Shown: piece after piece, positions 45,903-54,703 of the stretch | Layout: every line of letters starts with the position of its first letter | How positions within the stretch are numbered: the stretch's first letter is position 1 | Assembly: GCF_022346545.1 (NCBI RefSeq) | Contig: NZ_JAKRNU010000009.1 | Coordinates: 1-64,000, forward strand | Direction of reading: 5' to 3' | Origin: Sporosarcina sp. ACRSM | GTDB taxonomy: Bacteria > Bacillota > Bacilli > Bacillales_A > Planococcaceae | Length of the DNA stretch: 64,000 bases | Translations under genes and position numbers: made by a program | Notes under the pieces: model-generated | Seen by the model: the letters and a program-made list of their open reading frames with translations, nothing else | The model's database searches: none | Told to the model about the DNA's origin: nothing

Positions 45903-46200
45903 TTTGACTAATTTCAGCCAAAGCTCCCCATTTACCTCCCTAGCACTTTCTATTCAAATTTTAATTTATTAATAAAACTGAATAATCCAACCACTTCAAC
46001 TCTATATAAAGAGACTCCATTCCTCTTCTCCACTTATCTTCTAAATCCTAGTTAAAACCTGTACTGACACGTTTTTTATCTCACTTTATCTTATACTCCT
46101 TATCAATATAGCATAAAAGGTCTTTAGAACTATATTGATTTCCAAAAATCTCGTTACCATTTTGGCCATATTTGAGCCATTTCATTGTCCAAAAACCTTG

Positions 46201-46206
46201 TATAAT
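46201..46206 (+). promoter_or_regulatory. Possible -10 of the transglutaminase-like gene
   Basis: A perfect TATAAT lies about 100 bp before the ATG, but the -35 is weak. The whole stretch 45903-46300 is AT-rich with no gene or strong hairpin. Confidence 0.35.
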
Positions 46207-46304
46207 AAAAGTAGATTGATAGACTAATTACTCACGCCACTCCATTAAAATATTTAGACTAAAGTCACATAGAATTCCGAAAATTATTAAGGAGGAAATC
46301 CAAT

Positions 46305-47480
46305 ATGAAAAAAATCATTTCATTGTCCCTCTCCTTCGCCCTTGCCTCGTCAATCTTTGTCGGTAGCCCCAACTATGCGAATGCAGCAAGTTTCTCAGCT
46401 CAACCAGCTGTAGCAGCAATCCCTGCGAAAACAAGTCAATACGAAAATTCCTATCAGATGATTCGTTCTACCCTTCTTGAAAATGGTGCGGTTGGTCGAT
46501 TCGATCCATCCGAAATGTCTCCGAAAGAAGTGGGTGCACTTATTCAGCAAGTTGTGCAAGAAAATCCTGAAATCCTCTATTATAAGTCTGCTAACGTTTG
46601 GTCCGACGGAAAAATCGAATATGCTTATTATCTCCCGACTGAAACGATGAAAAAAAATCGTGCAGCTCTTAATGCAGAGGTTGATAAAGTCGTCGCGAGC
46701 ATCAATAAACCAAGCCTTTCTGATTTCGATAAAGTAAAAGCAGTCCATGATTACCTCGTATTGAACACTGCCTATGATTACGCAAATCAACAAAAGAAAA
46801 CCATTCCTGCAGATTCTTACACTGCACACGGTGCCTTGCTAGGCGAACTTGCAGTGTGTGACGGCTATACAAAAGCCGCACAACTTCTTCTCAATCGGCT
46901 TGGTATCGAAAATCATTATGTAGTAGGCCATATTAAAGACGGCTTGCACTCTTGGAACCAAGTGAAATTGAATGGCAAGTATTATTTCATGGACATTACA
47001 TGGGATGATCCCGTTCCGAACAAACCGGGCGTTGTCAGCTATGACTATTTCCTCGTCACTTCTGATCAATTACGCAAAGATCATACTTGGGAAGAAAAAA
47101 ACTGGGCTGTCGCAACGGACAAGCAATATAGTTACTTCCATGACTTCAAGAATATGGTTCAAGTTGGAAATGACTACTTCTACAGCAGTAAATCAGATAA
47201 TCAAAAACTATACAAAATGGCGAGCAACGGAAAAAATAAGAAAAAAGTAAATGATGTTAGAGCGCCGTATTTTGCAATTGTCGGAAACGATATTTATTTT
47301 AGCAACTATTCAAATGGAGGCTATTTATATAAAATGAAAACAGATGGTACGAAGTTAGAAAAATTGAACTCCGTGCACTCTGTCGATATTGCGGTCGATG
47401 GAAACATACTTCGCTTTACAGATAGCACTTCAAAGAAACCTATGTCGTTAGCACTCAACAATAAAGCAGCAGCTAAATAA
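46305..47480 (+). CDS. Secreted transglutaminase-like protein with C-terminal DUF5050-like repeats
   Basis: 391 residues with AGGAGG RBS. Signal peptide ends YANA-AS. The transglutaminase/protease-like core has the triad Cys185 (AVCDGYTKA), His215 (GLHSWNQV) and Asp230 (YFMDITWDD). The C-terminal third (about 275-385) has repeated short blades (YFYSSKSDNQKLYKM, IYFSNYSNGGYLYKM), as in DUF5050 beta-propeller-like regions. Family members cross-link or cleave proteins outside the cell; the substrate is unknown. It converges on the adhesin gene across a shared terminator, and a link with the wall adhesin is possible. Confidence 0.85.
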   Translation: MKKIISLSLSFALASSIFVGSPNYANAASFSAQPAVAAIPAKTSQYENSYQMIRSTLLENGAVGRFDPSEMSPKEVGALIQQVVQENPEILYYKSANVWSDGKIEYAYYLPTETMKKNRAALNAEVDKVVASINKPSLSDFDKVKAVHDYLVLNTAYDYANQQKKTIPADSYTAHGALLGELAVCDGYTKAAQLLLNRLGIENHYVVGHIKDGLHSWNQVKLNGKYYFMDITWDDPVPNKPGVVSYDYFLVTSDQLRKDHTWEEKNWAVATDKQYSYFHDFKNMVQVGNDYFYSSKSDNQKLYKMASNGKNKKKVNDVRAPYFAIVGNDIYFSNYSNGGYLYKMKTDGTKLEKLNSVHSVDIAVDGNILRFTDSTSKKPMSLALNNKAAAK

Positions 47481-47484
47481 GCAC

Positions 47485-47530
47485 AAAAAACGTGTACACA
47501 AACCTAGACGGCATCGTGTACACGTTTTTT
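47485..47530. terminator. Bidirectional terminator
   Basis: AAAAAACGTGTACAC...GTGTACACGTTTTTT stem with T-runs in both directions, between two convergent genes. Confidence 0.88.
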
Positions 47531-47547
47531 AGTTTTAGCATTTCACT

Positions 47548-50500
47548 TTACATCTGGGTTTTATTTCTTTTTCTTCTGCCAAGTAGCAGCCATCCACCAA
47601 GCATGATGAGTACGAGTCCGCCAATCAGTGTAGCGATCGGCATTTCTTCACCTGTTCTCGGTAATGTCGGGCTCCCTTTAGAAGCTTGCGGTCTTGGCTG
47701 TTCTTTCACCGTGACACTTGGTGATTCCGGTTTGGATGGCTTTTCAACCGTTACACTTGGTGCCTCTGGTTGTGGTTGTTCTTCAACAATAATTGGTGCC
47801 TCCGGCTGTGGCGTTTCTTCAACCGGTACGTTTGGTGATTCCGGTAGCGGTGTTTCTTCGACTTCTTCATTCGGTGATTCTGGTTGCGGCGTTTCTTCAA
47901 CTTCTTCGTTTGGCGTTTCCGGTGAAGGTGTCGGTGTTACCGGCGTTGGTGTCGGACCGCCACCGCTACCTCCTCCGCCCCCGCCACCAGTAGTTTCTGG
48001 TGTGTTAGCAACTGTTCCTAGATCGAGGACTGCAGTCATTCCTGCGGTAATGTTAAAGTCGATTCGTGGCGGTGTATCTCCAAGTTCATAGCCTTCCGAT
48101 GCGGCTGTTTCAATGATGTAGTAGCTACCCATTGGCAAGTCACTTGCGGAAATGTAGCCATCCGGTTGACCTACTCCACCTGTTATGAGCCCACCCAGAA
48201 CGAGCGTATCCTCCTCGCCATCTACCACACGATAGATTGCAAAGGTTGCTCCGTTCAACGCTTCCCCTGTGTCACTGTTCACTTTATACAACGTGACAGA
48301 GCCAGTTGTGTCAGAAATAGCAGTATTTGCTACTTCGACCTGCACATTAGCAATTTGCGTTGAACTAATGGTAAATGGACGTAGTGTGCCATCAAGCACA
48401 TAGCCTTCAGGCGCAGCGGTTTCGACAAAGTAATAGCCACCTGCCGCTAAGCCACTCACTGTCAAGTTACCATCCGCGTTCGTCGTCAATCCTGTTTGAA
48501 TGGCCTCATCTTCTCCGTCTTGATAAAGTGAGAACACAGCGCCACTCAATCCTTCATCTGTCTCACTATCTTTCTTAAACAATGTCACCGAACCTGTAAA
48601 CTTCGTATTCGTCACTTCCACCACTGCCAATTGAGACGCCGTAATCGTAAAGCTATGCTGCGTCGTCGCATCTAACACATAACCAGTCGGTGCAGTCGTT
48701 TCTATGAAGTAATAATCACCAGGTTCCAAATTATTCACTGTCAAATTACCAGCTGTATCCGTCGTTAACCCCGTTTGAATCGGATCCGTTTCGCCTACGC
48801 GATACAGCGAGAACACCGCCTCGCCCAATCCTTCATCCGTTGCCACATCCACTTTAGCCAACGTCACCGAACCTGTTCCCGGTTCTGGATCCGGTCCTGG
48901 CCCCGGCCCTGGTGGTGTAGAAATAGGGGTGTTTGCTACATTGATAACCTCAGGGTCACCCATTACTTCCGGACCCACCATATATGGAATCGTAAATTTA
49001 TGCTGGGTACTATTATCTAACTGATAGCCATCTATTGTTGCTGTCTCTACGAAGTAATAGTCGCCATAAGGGAGATTTTCTACAACTAGATGACCAGCCT
49101 CCGAATCTGTGCCTGAAGTGATCAGACCCGCTTCAACTAACTCATCCCCCTCTACCTTATAGAGTGAGAAAGTTACACCATTTAATGGTGTTCCTATAGA
49201 GCCCGTTCTATGTTTGTAAAGATTGATGGAGCCGGTTGGTTCTAGTATTTTGTTATTATTGACGTAAACAACTAAATCCTCATTACTATCAGTAATCGTG
49301 ATCGCTTTACCGTCAGTCACTTGAAGATTTTCGTTATCTACAGCTGCATATTCCGGATTGATGTCATAGCCATTTGGTGCTTCTATCTCAATAAGTCTAT
49401 AGTCACCGTACGGGACAGCTTCAAATTCGGCTACTCCAGCAATTCCGGATGTTTTTTCGCCCCATATCGCCCCTGTACTATCCAAAAGGATAAATTTCGC
49501 TCCTGGTAAAAAGTGTTCTGTCGGATTATCCAATGGTACATCCGGGTCGATTTTCACAATCTTAAATGAATTAGTCTTTTTCTCGTTTAAAATCTCCACT
49601 GTACGCGTTTTCAAACCGTTGAATTCGAACGTTCCGTCATCTTTAACAGTAAAAGTTTTTTCCTGCATCGGCAAATAGTCATCAACAGCTGCTTCAGTTA
49701 ACGTATAGTCACCCGGCTTCAAGTTCTGGAATTTAATCTGTTCGCCATCTTTTACCGTTAGCGTTTCGACATAATCATCAGGACCTGTTAATGTGAATGA
49801 AGCTTCTAGTAAATCCGGATTCCCTGGATCCGCGTAATACGGATATTCGAATGTTTTATGAACGGTTAGTTCCGCTGTTGGGATTTTAGGATTTTCAATG
49901 TCTATCGTAAGCGACGATGAACCTTGAGGCGGGTTCGTCTCACCTACTTTAGTAATATTGCCCGTATCGTCGACTTCAAATGTTTGCTGACCTACTGTCC
50001 CATGATCAGGGCTGGTTGTATTCGTTTCGCTTAGTGTATACGTGCCTGGTTTTAAGTTATTGAAGGTCTCACTCGCTCCATGAGTTATGGTTTTTTCTTC
50101 ATCATAACCATTAGGACTGACTAACTTAAATTTGGCTTGATATTGACTATCATCATTTTCATCCTCAAACGTTTTGTTTACTGTCAATGAGGCTGTTGGG
50201 ATTTTCGGGTTTTCAATTTCTAACGAATGCGTAGATTCTCCCTCGATCTTGCCATCATCATCTACAATGAAAGTTTGTGAGTCTACAGTCTTATGATCAG
50301 TACTGGTCGTATCCGTTTCAGTTAGCGTGTACGTACCTGGTTTTAAGTTATCGAAGGTCTCACTCGTTCCATGAGTTATGGTTTTTTCTTCATCATAACC
50401 ATTGGGACTAACTAACTTAAACTCGGCTTGATATTGACTATCATCATTTTCATCCTCAAACGTTTTGTTTACTGTCAATGAGGCTGTCGGGATTTTCGGG

Positions 50501-52746
50501 TTTTCGATATTTATCAAAAGTGTTGATGAACCCGCAGGTGGTTTTTTCCCACCATGAAGCAGTGTCAACGCCCCTTTTTCTGTTATAAGACCATTAACAT
50601 CAACTACAAATGTTCGTGGTCCTACTTTCTCATGATCGTCACTACCCGAACTTACTTCTGTTAGTGTATATTCCCCTGCTATCATACCCGTAAATGTATG
50701 ACCATTTTTACCAATTTCCACTTCACCTTCATTTGTGTAACCATTAGGACCTGTTAAAATGAAGGTCGCTTCTAGATTGGTATCAGTCAAGCCTTGGTAG
50801 GTTTTTGTAACGGTTAGTTCCGCTTTTGGCGGTTTTTTCTCATTCCATACTGTAATCTTATGTTTCGACTTACCATTAATCTTACCTTCCGCGGTGACTA
50901 TAAATTCCAATGGATTCGGGCTCATAAGATCATAGTCTCCGCTACCATTACCACTGGCGCCCGTCTCTGTAAGTGTGTATACTCCCGGTGCCATCTCTTT
51001 AAATGTCTTGGTTTTTCCGTTGTCAATCGTCTCTGTTTTTGAATAATCGTCAGGACCGGTTAGAGTGAAGGTTCCTTTTAGTGATTTACTATCTGAACCT
51101 CTAAATTTCTTTTCTACTTCTAGGTCTGCTTTTGGCGGCGTTTTCTCATTCCATACTGTAATCTCATATTTCGACTCACCATTAATCTTACCTTCCGCAG
51201 TGACTGTAAATTCCAATGGATTCGGGCTCATAAGATCATAATCTCCGCTACCATTACCACTGACACCCGTCTCTGTAAGTATATATACTCCCGGTGCCAT
51301 ATCTTTAAATGTCTTGGTTTTTCCGTTGTCAATCGTCTCTGTTTTTGAATAATCGTTAGGACCAGTTAGAGTGAAGGTTCCTTTTAGTGATTTACTATCT
51401 GAACCTCTAAATTTCTTTTCTACTTCTAGTTCTGCTTTTGGCGTTTTCTCATTCCATACCGTTTTCTCATATTCCTTCTTACCGTTTATCTTGCCATCCG
51501 CGGTGACTGTAAAAGTCCACGGACTCATAAGACTATAGGTTTCTTCATCCGTGGAGCTTATCTCGGTAAGTGTGTATTCTCCCGGCACTAGATTTTTAAA
51601 TTTCTCATCATCACCATTTTCAATCGTTTCTGTTTTAGAATAATTGTTAGGACCGATTAGGGTGAATGTACCTTTTAACGATTTATTATTTGAATCTCTA
51701 AATTTCTTTGTGACTTCTAGTTCTGCTTTTGGTGCATTGTCAGGAGTACCATCACAATTCATGCCTATAGGAGCATTTATAAAGATAAACTCATGATGTT
51801 TTTTTCCCGAATTGTCATCGGCAACTACAAATGATTCATAATCCGTATAACAAAGCTTCTGTCCCGATGGTAGGTTCTCTGTTAGCGTCATTTTACCATG
51901 GCGTACGTTCTCAAAGAATGCTACTCCGAATTTATTTGTTCGTATTTTTTCATCATACTGATTTGAATTTCCTGGTCCAGTCAAATGGAATTCTACACCC
52001 TCAACTGGATTACCTTTGGGATCTTTTTTTATGACTTTCACAGTACCATTCCATGGATTTCCCTTACTAAATGGCATTATGTCATCCATCAAACTTTCTT
52101 TACATTCAATTTCCACATCATTTTCATCAAAGCATTGTTCGCCTTCTTGAACTCCCTCTTGATTTTTGTTGTCCGAATTCGTTACGTCATCTGGATTCGT
52201 CTCATCATCCGGACTTCCTCCGCTTCCATCCGGACTTCCTCCGCTTCCACCGGTTGCTTCGCTATCATCCGGACTTCCTCCGCTTCCACCGGTTGCTTCA
52301 CTACCATCCGGACTTCCTCCACTTCCACCAGTTGCTTCACTACCATCCGGACTTCCTCCACTTCCACCGGTTGCTTCACTACCATCCGGACTTCCTCCAC
52401 TTCCACCGGTTGCTTCGCTATCATCCGGACTTCCTCCGCTTCCACCGGTTGCTTCGCTATCATCCGGACTTCCTCCGCTTCCACCGGTTGCATCGCTTCC
52501 ATCCGGACTTCCTCCACTTCCACCAGTTGCTTCACTACCATCCGGACTTCCTCCACTTCCACCAGTTGCTTCACTACCATCCGGACTTCCTCCGCTTCCG
52601 CCCGTTGCTTCACTTGAGCCTGTGGATTCTCCTGCACTTAGCCCTCCATCATCCGCATAGGCAAAATTCCCCGATCCCATCGGCCCCAAAATAATTTGAC
52701 CGATTAGCAAAATCATCAAGGCGATCAGATTTAGCTTTTTCGACAT
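47548..52746 (-). CDS. Giant LPXTG-anchored Cna-B (SpaA-like) repeat adhesin
   Basis: 1732 residues from ATG 52746 (GAGGAGGAAG RBS). Order: signal peptide (ends FAYA-DD), ten copies of a 13-residue Gly/Ser/Pro/Asp repeat of the type SEATGGSGGSPDG, an acidic segment, then about 13 Cna-B-type beta-sandwich modules. Each module has the V-(T/K)K...GxYxLTE pattern whose Lys and Glu can form isopeptide bonds. Then a Gly-rich hinge, a Pro/Glu/Val stalk (PETPNEEVEETPQPESPNE type) and a sorting signal LPRTG + hydrophobic segment + RRKRNK. Wall-anchored through the sortase encoded immediately upstream. Later modules (from about residue 1350) are SpaA/collagen-binding-like (GSVTLYKVNSDTGEALNGA). Neighbouring modules are close copies, showing recent tandem duplication. 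Confidence 0.93.
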   Translation of the reverse strand: MSKKLNLIALMILLIGQIILGPMGSGNFAYADDGGLSAGESTGSSEATGGSGGSPDGSEATGGSGGSPDGSEATGGSGGSPDGSDATGGSGGSPDDSEATGGSGGSPDDSEATGGSGGSPDGSEATGGSGGSPDGSEATGGSGGSPDGSEATGGSGGSPDDSEATGGSGGSPDGSGGSPDDETNPDDVTNSDNKNQEGVQEGEQCFDENDVEIECKESLMDDIMPFSKGNPWNGTVKVIKKDPKGNPVEGVEFHLTGPGNSNQYDEKIRTNKFGVAFFENVRHGKMTLTENLPSGQKLCYTDYESFVVADDNSGKKHHEFIFINAPIGMNCDGTPDNAPKAELEVTKKFRDSNNKSLKGTFTLIGPNNYSKTETIENGDDEKFKNLVPGEYTLTEISSTDEETYSLMSPWTFTVTADGKINGKKEYEKTVWNEKTPKAELEVEKKFRGSDSKSLKGTFTLTGPNDYSKTETIDNGKTKTFKDMAPGVYILTETGVSGNGSGDYDLMSPNPLEFTVTAEGKINGESKYEITVWNEKTPPKADLEVEKKFRGSDSKSLKGTFTLTGPDDYSKTETIDNGKTKTFKEMAPGVYTLTETGASGNGSGDYDLMSPNPLEFIVTAEGKINGKSKHKITVWNEKKPPKAELTVTKTYQGLTDTNLEATFILTGPNGYTNEGEVEIGKNGHTFTGMIAGEYTLTEVSSGSDDHEKVGPRTFVVDVNGLITEKGALTLLHGGKKPPAGSSTLLINIENPKIPTASLTVNKTFEDENDDSQYQAEFKLVSPNGYDEEKTITHGTSETFDNLKPGTYTLTETDTTSTDHKTVDSQTFIVDDDGKIEGESTHSLEIENPKIPTASLTVNKTFEDENDDSQYQAKFKLVSPNGYDEEKTITHGASETFNNLKPGTYTLSETNTTSPDHGTVGQQTFEVDDTGNITKVGETNPPQGSSSLTIDIENPKIPTAELTVHKTFEYPYYADPGNPDLLEASFTLTGPDDYVETLTVKDGEQIKFQNLKPGDYTLTEAAVDDYLPMQEKTFTVKDDGTFEFNGLKTRTVEILNEKKTNSFKIVKIDPDVPLDNPTEHFLPGAKFILLDSTGAIWGEKTSGIAGVAEFEAVPYGDYRLIEIEAPNGYDINPEYAAVDNENLQVTDGKAITITDSNEDLVVYVNNNKILEPTGSINLYKHRTGSIGTPLNGVTFSLYKVEGDELVEAGLITSGTDSEAGHLVVENLPYGDYYFVETATIDGYQLDNSTQHKFTIPYMVGPEVMGDPEVINVANTPISTPPGPGPGPDPEPGTGSVTLAKVDVATDEGLGEAVFSLYRVGETDPIQTGLTTDTAGNLTVNNLEPGDYYFIETTAPTGYVLDATTQHSFTITASQLAVVEVTNTKFTGSVTLFKKDSETDEGLSGAVFSLYQDGEDEAIQTGLTTNADGNLTVSGLAAGGYYFVETAAPEGYVLDGTLRPFTISSTQIANVQVEVANTAISDTTGSVTLYKVNSDTGEALNGATFAIYRVVDGEEDTLVLGGLITGGVGQPDGYISASDLPMGSYYIIETAASEGYELGDTPPRIDFNITAGMTAVLDLGTVANTPETTGGGGGGGSGGGPTPTPVTPTPSPETPNEEVEETPQPESPNEEVEETPLPESPNVPVEETPQPEAPIIVEEQPQPEAPSVTVEKPSKPESPSVTVKEQPRPQASKGSPTLPRTGEEMPIATLIGGLVLIMLGGWLLLGRRKRNKTQM
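52214..52620 (-). repeat. 39-bp coding tandem repeat of the adhesin
   Basis: Ten 39-bp units encode the 13-residue Gly/Ser/Pro/Asp repeat. Third-position differences (for example GCTTCGCTATCATC versus GCTTCACTACCATC) divide them into sub-types. The repeats open all six frames, producing long shadow frames. Confidence 0.9.
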
Positions 52747-52778
52747 GTTCTTCCTCCTCACTTGAAGTACAGTTGTTG

Positions 52779-53426
52779 TCACTTTTTCAGTTCGGCTTGC
52801 ACGATTAATCGATCTGGCGGATTGGATTTTCCAATCGGCGTGCAAGTGACGAGTGTGAGGAGTGGAGTATCGGTGTCATTTAGGACTGAAACGTCTGTTT
52901 TGGGGACAACGAACTTCCGGGTGATTTCATATTGAAACACGCCGTCCCGTGTGGTCACTTCGATTACGTCATCGGGTGCCAATTCATCCAGTCGGTTGAA
53001 TTGCTTGCCTTTGACAAGTGCCCGATGTCCCGCTATCCCGACGTTATCAATACCGAATTGTTTTTTTGGTTCAATGACTCCAGCTCCTTTACTAAGATTC
53101 ACTGCACCTGCACCGTCAAACACGATCATTTCAAGTTCAATCCTGTCAATCCGCAGAATCGCTCTTGCTCCTTCAAGTGCTTCCTGTTTTTCACCTTGCG
53201 TACTGTTGGCGACCATCGACTTTTTCAATTGATCTACGTCATTTGCATCGATCCTACTTTCTGCATCTGTGGATAATTGTTGCAAGTACTCTGTTTTTCC
53301 TAACGCTTCAAAGCTATCGATGAGCTGTTGCTGTTCGCGATCATAGACCCATTTCTTTTCGATTTGAGGATAAGAAACAAGAGCTACTCCCATTAGCAAG
53401 ACGATTGAACCAACGATTCTACGCAA
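52779..53426 (-). CDS. Sortase (class D/C-like) paired with the adhesin
   Basis: 215 residues from TTG 53426, eight bases after GAAGGTG. N-terminal membrane anchor (IVGSIVLLMGVALVSYP), coiled linker, then the sortase fold with catalytic His134 (VGIAGHRA), Cys195 (TLVTCTP) and Arg206 (PPDRLIV). It cuts LPXTG substrates and links them to the wall or to other pilins. No C-terminal anchor is visible, so class D is more likely than C. It precedes the adhesin gene by 33 bp in one operon. Confidence 0.9.
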   Translation of the reverse strand: MRRIVGSIVLLMGVALVSYPQIEKKWVYDREQQQLIDSFEALGKTEYLQQLSTDAESRIDANDVDQLKKSMVANSTQGEKQEALEGARAILRIDRIELEMIVFDGAGAVNLSKGAGVIEPKKQFGIDNVGIAGHRALVKGKQFNRLDELAPDDVIEVTTRDGVFQYEITRKFVVPKTDVSVLNDTDTPLLTLVTCTPIGKSNPPDRLIVQAELKK

Positions 53427-53480
53427 CTGGTTATCACCTTCTTCCGAAACGGATTTCTGAAGAATACAATTATTCAATAA

Positions 53481-53515
53481 ATGATAGCAACTTCACACTG
53501 AACATTTTCTGAACA
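53481..53515 (-). promoter_or_regulatory. Direct-repeat operator and -10 of the sortase-adhesin operon
   Basis: Minus strand TGTTCAG (53515-53509), 4 bp, TGTTCAG (53504-53498), then TATCAT (53486-53481) 11 bp further. Two identical heptamers at an 11-bp period next to a -10 are the layout bound by SARP-type activators. The neighbouring regulator gene is of that type. Confidence 0.55.
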
Positions 53516-53533
53516 TTCCGTCTAAAATAAAAA

Positions 53534-53576
53534 AACACTTGCGAATCCTCCTATAACAAAAGGATTCGCAAGTGCT
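53534..53576 (-). terminator. Terminator of the two-component regulatory operon
   Basis: CACTTGCGAATCCT / AGGATTCGCAAGTG stem followed on the minus strand by TTTTTTTA, just past the regulator stop codon. Confidence 0.85.
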
Positions 53577-53587
53577 TGTTCAGCTCA

Positions 53588-54703
53588 TTACTTACTAATA
53601 TGCTTTGTATAAATGTCAATAATCGCTTTCGGAATATCGATTCCTAACTCTTCGATCCACCTCTTTTTAAATTCATGATAACGGATAATCATTTTTTCTA
53701 TTTTTCTTACTTCACCATAATGCTCAATGAATAAACAAATATAATCCTCATTATAAGGGTCCATTTGTATCATTTGATCCAAACAAATTTCAATTGAGGA
53801 CGATTGCTCCCTGTTATTTTTCACCTTGTGGATATAGGCCTCCAAATATTGCAAGTAGGCCTGTTTTATCCTTTGTTGTGCATGCAGTGCCCAAGGGTAG
53901 CTTTCTTCTTCCAAGTAATCGCCTTGATACAATCCAATGGCTTTTTCAATCGCTGCACGTGTCATCTCCCTTTTATGTAGTATCTGTTCAAGTTCGGAAG
54001 AGTCGCTCTGGACAGAGAAGTTCAACGCATATTTTTCATTGATCATCGATATCGGATTTTCGACTCCGAGTGCTTTAAGCCCTTTACGTAACTGATACAC
54101 GGTTGTATGCAATAATGTAGTCGCCTTCTCAATCGGTAAATCTGCCCATAATTCCTCTATAATACGTGTGCGGTGAATGGCAGCTTCCCGATGATGCCAT
54201 AAGTAAACAAATAACTCTTTCACTTTTTTCGTTCGCCATTTTACAACGTTTTTCCCGCTCCAAACAAGTTGAAAACTTCCCATCACACGAGCTACTAATT
54301 GGATTTCTTCAGCCTTGAGGGATTGGCTGTTTTGTTTGTATGTGTCAAACCTTTTTTGCATTTTATCGATCGTTTTCTGTAAACGTTCCCTTTTCACAGG
54401 TTTCAATAAATAATCAACAGCACTCACTTCAAATGCTTTCAACGCATATTCGGAGTAAGCTGTTACAAAAACAACCTCTACATGTGGAAATCGCATGACG
54501 ATTTCTTCCGCAAATTGGAGACCATGGATATCTCCCATCTCCATATCCAGAAACACGACATCCACTCTCACATTTTCCATTTCTCTAAATGCAACTTTTG
54601 CACTCGTAAAGGTGCCGACAATTTCGATGTGCTCAATTCCTCTTAGCACATTTTCAAGAACATTTATGGCAAGCGGTTCATCATCGACTAGTATCGCTTT
54701 CAT
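53588..54703 (-). CDS. Response regulator with SARP-type winged helix and BTAD domain
   Basis: 371 residues. Receiver domain (1-120) with acidic pocket VDDEP and phospho-acceptor Asp53 (VFLDMEMGD), Thr/Ala and Lys motifs ([19 protein letters not shown]). Winged-helix DNA-binding part (about 145-220; [27 protein letters not shown] in two pieces). C-terminal bacterial transcriptional activation domain (about 230-371) with TPR-like helices. This architecture is typical of SARP-family activators. Overlaps the kinase gene by 23 bp. Its likely target is the adjacent sortase-adhesin operon. Confidence 0.9.
   Translation of the reverse strand: MKAILVDDEPLAINVLENVLRGIEHIEIVGTFTSAKVAFREMENVRVDVVFLDMEMGDIHGLQFAEEIVMRFPHVEVVFVTAYSEYALKAFEVSAVDYLLKPVKRERLQKTIDKMQKRFDTYKQNSQSLKAEEIQLVARVMGSFQLVWSGKNVVKWRTKKVKELFVYLWHHREAAIHRTRIIEELWADLPIEKATTLLHTTVYQLRKGLKALGVENPISMINEKYALNFSVQSDSSELEQILHKREMTRAAIEKAIGLYQGDYLEEESYPWALHAQQRIKQAYLQYLEAYIHKVKNNREQSSSIEICLDQMIQMDPYNEDYICLFIEHYGEVRKIEKMIIRYHEFKKRWIEELGIDIPKAIIDIYTKHISK

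Noticed and set aside
52071..52694. Several long frames over the 39-bp repeats on both strands
   Set aside because: Shadows of the adhesin's Gly/Ser/Pro/Asp repeat; low complexity, no RBS.
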